A DNA stretch of 64,000 bases, from NCBI GenBank assembly GCA_905220665.1, contig CAJNAR010000157.1, positions 186,001-250,000 on the forward strand, given 5' to 3'. The stretch's first letter is position 1; every line of letters begins with the position of its first letter. This DNA is from Albugo candida. Lineage: Eukaryota; Oomycota; Peronosporomycetes; Albuginales; Albuginaceae. The notes under the pieces were generated by a model. The model made no database searches. It worked only from the letters and a program-made list of their open reading frames with translations, and was not told the DNA's origin. Of the stretch, positions 55,933-64,000 are shown piece after piece. The translations under genes were made by a program, and so were the position numbers.

Positions 55933-56575
55933 ATGTCCGGATGCAAAGAATCAAACGCGCAAGTGGACCTATCTTTCGAGGGAAAAGGGTACAATTCCGG
56001 TCCGCCACTGGCAGTTGACGTGACTAAAGTTGATATATCACCCAATCCGGCTCCTCTGTGCGATCCGTTGCGTTTGAAGGTTGAATTTACATTAGACCGT
56101 CCGCTGCGCGAGGGTGAATGGCTCATCAAGGTAGGCAATAGTATACTCCTGTTGTTATGCACAACGTTTTTATATATAAGAATTAGTACTTGGTTGATTC
56201 CGTGCATCATCGTCATGTGATTCATATCCTTTCCATTTAAAACTTGAGAGTAGTTAGCGTGTATCTCGGCTTTATTTCCTACATCCATTTTTATCTACAG
56301 CTTGGCACTGTTCCGAAATCAAATTACATCTGCGGGAGGAACCATTTCGATTTTTCTGTAAGCACTAGGTGTTCTATCTGATTTTTCTGATGTATGACAT
56401 GAAGGTCGATTGTATCGATGTGAACCACATTCAGCCAAGCCATCTTGCCAATTGCGGTCTATTAGTGGCCTCTCTCAAAGATGACCAAGGAATTATCATG
56501 GATCTGAATATGGTAGTGCAAGTTTCTATGCAAGATACTGGTTTACATCGTATAGTGTATAGCCCGCTCGAATAG
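55933..56575 (+). CDS. Small beta-rich protein, three exons, uncharacterised
   Basis: Exons 55933-56130, 56301-56357 and 56405-56575 (introns 170 and 47 nt) give 141 residues in frame. The sequence has short alternating strands (VDVTKVDISPNPAPL, LRLKVEFTLDRPLREGEWLIK, VDCIDVNHIQPSHLANCGLL, MDLNMVVQVSMQ), suggesting an immunoglobulin-like beta-sandwich. Phrases of this kind occur in a conserved eukaryotic family whose name I cannot recall with certainty, so I give none. There is no signal peptide. The start at 55933 is preferred over 55888 because the residues before it do not look conserved. The second intron ends in GAAG. Confidence 0.6.
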
Positions 56576-56646
56576 ATTTATTTCATCCTTACAGTGAGCC
56601 CTTCGATGATAACATTACCCCACAACCAATGACTACATCTACAATA

Positions 56647-59600
56647 CTAGAATCCTGGCAAAGAGGTGTCGTCGTCAAAAGAATCATTACCAAACTCAAA
56701 ATCTCCGTCACTATTTGATTCATCAGCCTCCCGTGTAATAAGGTCCGAGTCACAATCGATTTGACTCGAATGCATAAAAGTTGATGGGGCATCCAATTGG
56801 AAGGGCCAGCCGTCTGGAGGTTCCCATTGACTCTCGCCAGAGCTGTGATTGTACCAGAAGAAATGATTTGTACCTGGATCAAAACTTCGTTCCCAATCCT
56901 CGAACATTTGAACATTTTCATCGTCTTCAACCGCATTAGAGCGTACTTCTGCATCAAATCGGCCTGTGCTTGCTGTATCACGTCTCACGCTTGAAAGCGC
57001 ACTATGCTCCGCTCTGAATGTTTCGTCAGTGCCGAATTCAGAGATGGCCGAGGTTTCAACAATTGTTGACTCTGAGCGTCTTAGCGTCTCGGTAGGTTGA
57101 ATTCTATTCATATGCTGCCTAATGTTCGCATCTGACTCATCCGCTTTTTCTATCGATGGAGAGATTGCGCCCATTTGAGTGCTTGACGGTGCGATAGTAT
57201 CATAAGTGAAGCTGTTCCTCTTGTGCCGATTGAATGTTATAGGGTCAAGTGCCGGCACACTTGTGTCAAAAAGCTTGGAGAACTCTGAAGATGCTTCTGT
57301 TGATAAAAAATCATATTCTTCAACCATATCATCTTCGTTGGGTTCGATCCCACTTATGCTCGTGACCTTATCGAATCCTATAAGTTTTTCGACTGTAGTT
57401 GCTGACGGCATTTCTTCATGCTTGAAGGATGTCTCTGACCTCGCGTCAGTCAGCGGGAGGTTGTTGCTTGCGCGAATTGATGCGCAAACAGACCGAACAT
57501 GAGCCGAACCAGGTGCATGTTTGTCTAATGTCTCCAGCATAAGAGCAAGGGATTTTTTCACGGCTCGGAGCTGTGACAATTTGGTGGGAGTTTTCTGGTA
57601 TCGTGCGAGAAGCGAGGAACCAAAGTTGTTACAGGAAGCTTCAAGATCCATCGTGAGTTTATCAGTCTCGTCTTCATTTAGAATATCGATCTGTACAAGA
57701 CTTGCACGATACTGGACCAGTTTCGAGCTCTCAATGTCCGTATTTTCGCTCATACTGAGTAGTATCGATAGTGCTGTTGTCGCCGTGGCAATTTCTTCCT
57801 CCAAATGAGTATAGAATTTTTTGACTGCCAATTCGTGGAGAAACTCTTGTGTGCTTGGTGGACGGGTATCGGCACTCTTTGTTTGAATAGCATGTTCACC
57901 AGACAACTCCTCTACATTCCTCTTTTCCTGATCAGGATTTCTCGGTTGTTTGGAAGGTTTCTCATCGTGAACGAAGTTCTTCGGTCTATTCTCTACAGAC
58001 TTGTTGATGTTCCTATTCGGTCTTGCTTGAACGCTATTTTCGCTTTTCTGACGTCGAATGTGTTTTCGAGACTCAAGTTTTTCCGCGACAGTGGCATGAT
58101 TATTCAAAAAACAGTGACGAGATTCTGCTTCTCGTATCGCCTTCACTTCACTAAGAGACAAGGGAGGGTGCTTAGGAGCGCTCAGTTTCGACGAATTCTG
58201 TCGTTGATAGTGGCCTGATACAAAGTGTTGGCTCATGTCCTCTTCAGGAGAAGTTTTTGGTCGCTCCACAACCACGCGCGATTTGAGATCTTGCTTCGTA
58301 AAACCCTCTCTACGAGGTGACTTGGGAGATTTGGTTTGGGAACGATAAGGAACACAATAACTACGCTCCTTGTCGCGAAGCGTTTGCTCCTGCCTAGAAA
58401 CCCGAGGAACACTAGCTTGTGCGCTTTTATCGGGTCGCTCACTGTTATCCTCAGCATCAGCATAGCATTTTACCCGGTCGCAGGCTGTCGCAATCCATAA
58501 AGCCTCGTCACCATTCAAAGCAGCGACCAAGGAAAGCTTTTTCGTGTTTTCGGTACAAGCGTTGGTATCGAGCAGATTTGGATGCCCACGCTTTCGTATT
58601 TTTTCGGTCGTGAGATCCCCATTCGTGACAAATCCTATCGTTTGCAAGTTTGGAATCAAGTTCGATATCTGGATGGCAACACGCCGCCTCATTCGGTCAT
58701 CTTTGTCCAGGCCTTCCCAAAGTGGATTTCCACCCAAGTCTAGATGACACAGATCGATGTTTATAGAAAATGGTCGAAGTGCGTGGCATGAACCGATATT
58801 GTTAAAGGCCAAATTTACCATCCTGAGCTTCCTACAAAGCTCTAAATTGTTGACGCTTTTTATGCGGTTATGGCTCAAATTCAAAGCCTGTAGCTGTGGG
58901 CACAAATGAAGCTCAGGGATGGAACGAAAATTGTTATCGGCGAAATTGATCACTTTGAGGCTTTTGGTGATTCCTTTCCATTCATCAGAGCGAATGTTAG
59001 TAAGCTTATTGTCGGACGCATCCAGTAGAATAAGCAGAGGAAGCTTGCACGCCTGAAACATCTGGAAGCTTTCGAGACGTATACCCGACACCACCAGCAC
59101 CACAAGCATATGTAATGGTAATGTGGGTGCCAATTGCCGAAGAAGTAGCACTCCTGTTTGCTGAGCAGTAATCTTTGCAATGTGTGATTCCTTCCCTTGA
59201 TACTTGACATCCAATATAGTCACAAACGGTACCTCTTCAAGCTCCTTTTCCGTTCTTACAGAATCGCTGGACATTTCTCGCTGCTTGGTAATGTCAATGT
59301 CATCGGCTTTTTCATCCGCGTCAATATCGTATTCTCGCTGGAGGGAACGATCGCTGTCCTCACTGCTTGTATCGAGACTTCGCTTATCATAATTGGATTC
59401 GCCGCACACTACAGGATCGGTGTTTTGGCGACCCAGCTGTAGTTTTTTTAAGGTGTCATGCATCGAGTGAGTTTCATTGTAAGTACTAGAAGCCGTTGAA
59501 CGACGATGGTGCACCCTCTTTTTCACAAAATCGGTCGGATAGATCGACGCTGTTATCGTCGGGCTGTACGTATCAGCCAACTCAGTCACAGACGTCTCTG

Positions 59601-60730
59601 ACCCACTGAACGAAGTCTCAATGTACATTTTTGTATTAGATGGAGTCAGCAAAAGCGGATGGTTGCAATTTTGCTGAAGATCCGGGTACGTCTCATAGTC
59701 GTCAGATTGCGCATGTGTTGGTTCCGATTCTATCAGCACACTCCCTTCGATATGTGCGCCCTCATCGTTCGAGAATTGTAGAATTGCATGCTGCTGCTGT
59801 ACCAGTGCTTCCCATGGAGGTGAAGCCTCAGAATTATTGTACGAAGGGGAATTGAAGCATGTGGCAAGTAACAAATCCTCAATCCTCATCGCATACTGTG
59901 CTCCCGAGAGGATATATGCGCTTATTTGATCCAGCAAGGATTTGCATTCCCGTTTATTTGGCTCTGTTCCAGTCAGAAGCTTGAGTATCATCTTCAAATC
60001 CTCTTCCTCCATTCCCGTTGACACACCTCGAGCAGTTCGGAACCCGCTGTCCATAATTGTTGTACCCGAAGTCACCGCAACACCGTAGGAGCCTCCTCCT
60101 ACTTGCTGCATGACAACGCGGATCTCCAGTCGCTTATCTTCGCGTCGCAATATTTTGAGATAAGTTTCGATTTCTTTCAAGATCGAGTCTGTTATTTTGT
60201 TCCCGCTAAGCCTGATTTGTGTCATATACTTTGTGTGTTCCCAAGACAGCTCCTTTCTCACTAAGGACGAGTCTTTTGCCTGCATGATTTGAAGTCGTAA
60301 TAGCTCTAATATGCCTCTGGCTCCATTATCTGTGATCGAACTATCTCGAAGATCGAGCCGGGAGATAATTGGGTACGATAATAGCGCGTCGGCAAGTGCA
60401 TATACTTGGGCATCAGAGAGCTTCTCCTGCCGAGAATGCAGCGATGATAGATCTTTCAGCCCGGAAATCGCTTTGGATAAGCTCTATGAACAGCAACTGA
60501 GCTGGTTTTTCACTTGATAACAATAAAGTTAGACCTTATCAACGGAAAGTATTGTCTTAGTTTCCCTGTCTTTACAAGCATCTTCGTATCGATTACGGAA
60601 TCTATGTAAAAAAAAGCTGTGAAATAGCTTTGTCGGATTGACATTATAATTCAAACCCTTTTAAATGCTGCAAAGATGGTAAACGCTGATCCTGTATTTT
60701 CTTACGCTTATAGAAAAAGTTGTTGAGCAT
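56647..60730 (-). CDS. Leucine-rich-repeat protein with C-terminal WW domain, 1325 aa
   Basis: Exons 60730-60657, 60601-60535 and 60483-56647 (introns 55 and 51 nt) give 1325 residues. Residues about 50-150 carry ribonuclease-inhibitor-like LRR units (LSYPIISRLDLRDSSITDNG, MTQIRLSGNKITD). A second run of canonical LRRs lies near 525-645 (LLDASDNKLTNI, VINFADNNFRSI, LNLSHNRIKSV, MVNLAFNNIG, LDLGGNPLW). A long Ser/Glu/Arg-rich, mostly disordered stretch follows. A WW domain sits at about 1240-1275 (DWERSFDPGTNHFFWYNH and SQWEPP with both tryptophans and the proline), which would bind Pro-rich ligands. LRR plus WW without a kinase or NB-ARC suggests a scaffold, perhaps cytoskeletal or ciliary. 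I do not recognise an orthologue. Confidence 0.85.
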
Positions 60731-60937
60731 GAGGCTTGAGAAGACGCGCTCTTAAGTCTCGCTTCTAAAATAACATGTTCGGTTGATGCGTACGTTACAG
60801 CACACGTCACCGATATTGACACGGAAATTCACGGTTTGATACTCATAATGCAGCATTTTCTGTCTGACATCGGCTCTTCTTTCTGTCATTGTCAATTTGT
60901 AAGATGTCGTTTACTGTGACATAGAAGTACCAAGAGA

Positions 60938-61168
60938 TCACAAGTCGTGGTTTTGTAAAAAGCACTGCAGAAGGTGGACCGGATCGCCAAACATCTTCTC
61001 TTCGAGAACGTTGAGTCGACGTGAAGTCCTTCCAGCAATTTCCTTGATGGCGTAATTATACAACATTGAATGTATATAATTGTGAATTACGACATAAGCC
61101 ATACGAATGCATGCATGCCTGGTTTGAGAAGTTCTCGCAGCGGCAATTTTCATAACTACTTGTGTCAT
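60938..61168 (-). CDS. Possible small gene, 76 aa
   Basis: An ATG-started frame with an amphipathic helical character (RMAYVVIHNYIHSMLYNYAI, LNVLEEKMFGDPVHLLQCFL). It looks more protein-like than neighbouring frames but has no recognised domain, and nothing else supports it. It could be chance. Confidence 0.25.
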   Translation of the reverse strand: MTQVVMKIAAARTSQTRHACIRMAYVVIHNYIHSMLYNYAIKEIAGRTSRRLNVLEEKMFGDPVHLLQCFLQNHDL

Positions 61169-62208
61169 AGTGCGGGCAATACAATACGCCGCCTAATACT
61201 CTTGGACTTGGTCGATTTTGGACAAATTTGAAATTAGGAAGTGTTTATGGAAAGTCACCTAAATTTGACGGCATATCGATGCTCAATGCTCAAATGGATG
61301 AGCATCAGAATGAGTTGATCAGGCTTTTCAGCAAGCAAAAGCACTTTCGTAAAACATTACGCCAGCATGGGCAAGCTCATAGTCTAAGAGTCTATAAAAG
61401 TGAAAGGCACTATACGATCTACAGCAACCTGTACAAAGAAGTCTATATTGAATGCTTGATAGTTCGTAAACCGTATCTCACACAATGATCTCAAAAAAGT
61501 GAGCTTCGCTATCTGAAATAGCATATGATGCAAAGTACACCGGGTAAATAAGTTTAACCAACCCGTATGATTATGTGCAAAGAAAAGCAATCAGAGTCAA
61601 GAATGAATTTTCATTTTCACCAATTTCATTTCATAACAGCACAGTAAAAATGGAGTTTCTCTGTTGATCTTATCAAACTCAAAAGACTACGCGCTTGATA
61701 GAAGTTCGCAAAGCGTCACGAACCTGGCATTAGCAAGCATACTGTAGACCATAAAAACCAAATAGAAGATTATAAATAATTTCCTTTGAAGACGGTACAC
61801 ATAGCAGAAGGTTGTGCTGAAAACGGAAAACGACCTTATCATAGCATCAATAATAGATTTTGGGATGTGTCCAGGTAGCCCTCCGTTATGGAGGCACCAT
61901 TCCAAGCACAAACCCTTTTCAAGGAGATATAAAGACTGTCTGAATAGAAGGTGTATACCAGTCCAAAACACTCGCACCCAACTGCTACCAGCAGAGGTTT
62001 TGTTTATGTTTCATCTTCGAGTTCTAATAACAGCAAAAGCTTAGCTGTTGCTTTTAAAAGATCGACGCAAAAGGAGCGCATGGCAACCCAAAATAAGAAA
62101 CGATTTTGCAAAATAAATACCTAAACAAGCTTCTGCAAATCTCATCTTACGGCCTGAGCACCAAGAAACGCGCCTTTCCATTCGCCCATTGCACGCACGT
62201 ATACAGAA
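61169..62208. other. Intergenic, no firm gene
   Basis: About 1 kb. A plus-strand frame at 61228-61488 is Lys/His/Tyr-rich and open for 86 codons but lacks motifs or splice context. The last 150 bp presumably hold the RING gene promoter. Confidence 0.3.
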
Positions 62209-63126
62209 ATGGACCTAGCAATTCGCGTCAATGTCCGATACGCAGCGCCCCCCAACTCTCAAATCAAGGACGCTCTTCGTTTGTTCAAGAGTCCGCGCTG
62301 GGTTCAGTCGATCATCCGCTACATTATCCCGCAGCTCAATAGCGTTTCTCCAGTATCAGGAAGTGTTTTGGAGTCATTGAAGAAGCATCGAATTTCTTCG
62401 CGACCAGAAAAATGCGACTGCAAGATCAGAAACGGTCAAGAACAACCATGTGGGTGTGAAGCTGCAAAGTCATGCGTGATCTGCATGGAAGCAATCGAGA
62501 CAACTTCTCTAGAGCTTCCTTGTAAGCACCAATTTCATGAACATTGCATAGAACCATGGCTGAAGATGCATAGCACGTGTCCTACTTGCCGGGCACAGCT
62601 TCCAACAGAGCCCTGTACAAATTACAGTGTGTATGCCATCAATACAACGATCATATTGCAGCAATCTCAGGCCAGGTTACCGACCGCCGAGCTTCTAGAA
62701 TTATCAGCCAGTAATCAAATCATTAGAGCCGTGGTAAATGCACGAGTGCGTCGTCGAAGCATTCCTGAAAGCAATTCCCAAGCAACTCCAGTCGCTTCCA
62801 GTGAACCAACTCTTACATCTACATACATGGATCCAATGAACTTGTCTCGCTCTTCTCCAGTTCCTCTTCCGGATAATTTGTTGACGACTGAAGTAATAGT
62901 TCCTTGTTCAAGTGAGATTTCAGCCGGAGCTACCTCCGTTCACAATGTAAGACCGCCCGAAACTTCTCTTCCGAATTCTGAGACGCATGAATGGACCATT
63001 ACAGAGCCAATCGTTCCAACATTTTCACGGCATTCTTCTAGAAGACGATATCGTGACGACGATGAAGAAACCCCATTTCACAAGCGTCAACGAATGGACG
63101 AAGAGCAACATAATATCACTGTCTGA
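62209..63126 (+). CDS. RING-H2 finger protein, probable E3 ubiquitin ligase
   Basis: A single frame of 305 residues. The RING-H2 finger spans about 89-127 with the C3H2C3 ligands in order: CVIC (C89, C92), C105-x-H107, H110, C113, then CPTC (C124, C127), with the E2-contacting W117 in place. An N-terminal segment (about 20-50) is helical. Residues 65-85 hold an extra Cys-rich stretch (CDC and CGC) that could bind another zinc. The C-terminal half is Ser/Pro/Thr-rich and disordered, ending with a basic RRRYRDDDEE cluster that may be a nuclear signal. No transmembrane segment. Expected to recruit an E2 enzyme and ubiquitinate an unknown target. Confidence 0.88.
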   Translation: MDLAIRVNVRYAAPPNSQIKDALRLFKSPRWVQSIIRYIIPQLNSVSPVSGSVLESLKKHRISSRPEKCDCKIRNGQEQPCGCEAAKSCVICMEAIETTSLELPCKHQFHEHCIEPWLKMHSTCPTCRAQLPTEPCTNYSVYAINTTIILQQSQARLPTAELLELSASNQIIRAVVNARVRRRSIPESNSQATPVASSEPTLTSTYMDPMNLSRSSPVPLPDNLLTTEVIVPCSSEISAGATSVHNVRPPETSLPNSETHEWTITEPIVPTFSRHSSRRRYRDDDEETPFHKRQRMDEEQHNITV

Positions 63127-63523
63127 AAGAACACATTGACTTAGAAATATAAACTATTACTTGTGAATAATTCTGGCTCCGGCTATCAACCCTTACTTCC
63201 TTTGCATATGTCAATATGCCCCACTCGCTCGCATTATTCAGATTGTCTCTACCCTTTGACATTTGTCCGCTACATAAACCACTGACTTACATGCGCCTCA
63301 GAATTTGGAAGAAAAATTTTCGGGCTGTGTTCATTGAAAATATTCTGCTTTCAGGCTATCCAAATGTTGGACATTTCTAGTCACAATGTTGCTTGATCAT
63401 GTCTCCGTTCCGATTGAAAATATTTACAAAGGAAATGAATGAGTGGGATTTTGGTCAAATTACGAAACAAAATAGAGTTGTTAATAAGTACAATAATTAC
63501 AGCTCCCTTTCACTACTCAAATG
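63127..63523. other. Intergenic between convergent genes
   Basis: About 400 bp between the RING gene stop and the 3' end of the minus-strand gene at the edge. No gene seen. Confidence 0.4.
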
Positions 63524-64000
63524 TCATTTAGAGCACATTTGCTTTCCTGTTTGCGAGGAGCACAGACCACCTTTAAACGAGTTGGAGGATGTCATGCTGA
63601 ATGAAGAACCAGCTCTGATGGTGGCACGATAGTTGCCCGAATTCGTTGGGATGCCACATGAAGAAGGCGTTAACGAGTCCGTCGATGTGGTCGATAATTG
63701 ACGGACGGCGTCTGATAAAGTAAGTGGATACCGTCCGACTACGAGCACATAGCTGCCTTTGGGAAGGCTCAATGAGATATATGGATCACGAAAACTGATG
63801 GAAGTTCTATTGTTCCGATTTTTCAAAAAATTCTCATCGTCATCGGCTGCTGTGATTACATTTCCCATTGACAGTCCACTAGCTTCCTTCTTGAACAAAA
63901 ATACCACTGGATCAATGTAAGATGCAGTACAGAAACCATTCACGTTGATAAAATTGAACCCATCTGCGCTAGCGTAACTCACAATTTCAATGTTGACGCG
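63524..64000 (-). CDS. Partial gene at right edge, extracellular beta-sandwich-like C-terminus
   Basis: The frame is open from the right edge to a stop at 63524 (at least 158 residues), so the 5' part is outside the window. The segment FLFKKEASG...ADDDENF...DPYISLSLPKGSYVLVVGRYPL has the pattern of bacterial-type PPC-like/DVUA0089 domains (an acidic turn, then a glycine-led YVLVVG strand). It is followed by a Ser/Thr-rich tail with cysteines. Likely extracellular, by analogy only. Confidence 0.6.
   Translation of the reverse strand, partial: RVNIEIVSYASADGFNFINVNGFCTASYIDPVVFLFKKEASGLSMGNVITAADDDENFLKNRNNRTSISFRDPYISLSLPKGSYVLVVGRYPLTLSDAVRQLSTTSTDSLTPSSCGIPTNSGNYRATIRAGSSFSMTSSNSFKGGLCSSQTGKQMCSK

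Noticed and set aside
340..64000. CRISPR arrays, bacterial operons or phage genes
   Set aside because: No regularly spaced repeats; genes have spliceosomal-type introns and eukaryotic families throughout.

Overview
This window is nuclear DNA of a eukaryote with a compact genome. Most genes are either uninterrupted (SPT6, the body of GCN1, a FYVE/START protein) or carry very short introns, usually 44 to 59 nt with GTACG or GTAAG donors. The set of house-keeping proteins, small secreted proteins with few cysteines, FYVE proteins with a lipid-binding domain and the tiny introns suggest an oomycete. A white-rust type biotroph (Albugo) is my best guess. That is an inference from style; no marker gene here proves it. 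Three N bases and several one-base frame breaks in otherwise conserved genes indicate a draft assembly.

Layout. Positions 340-5410 and about 13645-18760 are two diverged direct copies of a roughly 5-kb module. Each carries one small secreted-protein gene (3448-3975 and 16631-17170) and long stretches of decayed sequence. Between the copies lie GCN1 (5411-12071), which appears to lack its N-terminal part exactly where copy A ends, and a convergent four-exon membrane-protein gene (12110-12884). From 18.8 to 20.6 kb I see no gene.

From 20.6 to 42.7 kb the window is a dense block: a fused two-domain PLP enzyme, RCL1 (18S rRNA processing), SPT6 (transcription elongation), cytosolic-type malate dehydrogenase, a coiled-coil protein with a hydrophobic hairpin, a 1317-residue secreted protein, a FYVE/START-like protein and a Ca2+/cation exchanger. 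RCL1/SPT6, MDH/coiled-coil protein and FYVE/exchanger are divergent pairs with short shared 5' regions.

From 43 to 51.5 kb the DNA is gene-poor and rearranged. It holds a third member of the secreted family (44262-44753), a broken fourth member (50032-50285), a separate broken secreted protein (50980-51458), a 170-bp-arm inverted repeat and an inverted remnant of the module edge (48437-48640). The four family members share upstream elements as well as protein features, so a whole promoter-plus-gene unit has been copied.

From 51.9 kb to the end come a DHHC palmitoyltransferase, a protein with a KA1-like and an armadillo-like part, two small genes, a large leucine-rich-repeat protein ending in a WW domain, a RING-H2 protein, and the 3' part of a gene that runs off the right edge. 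Gene models with introns were built by hand from splice signals and reading frame; none has transcript support here.
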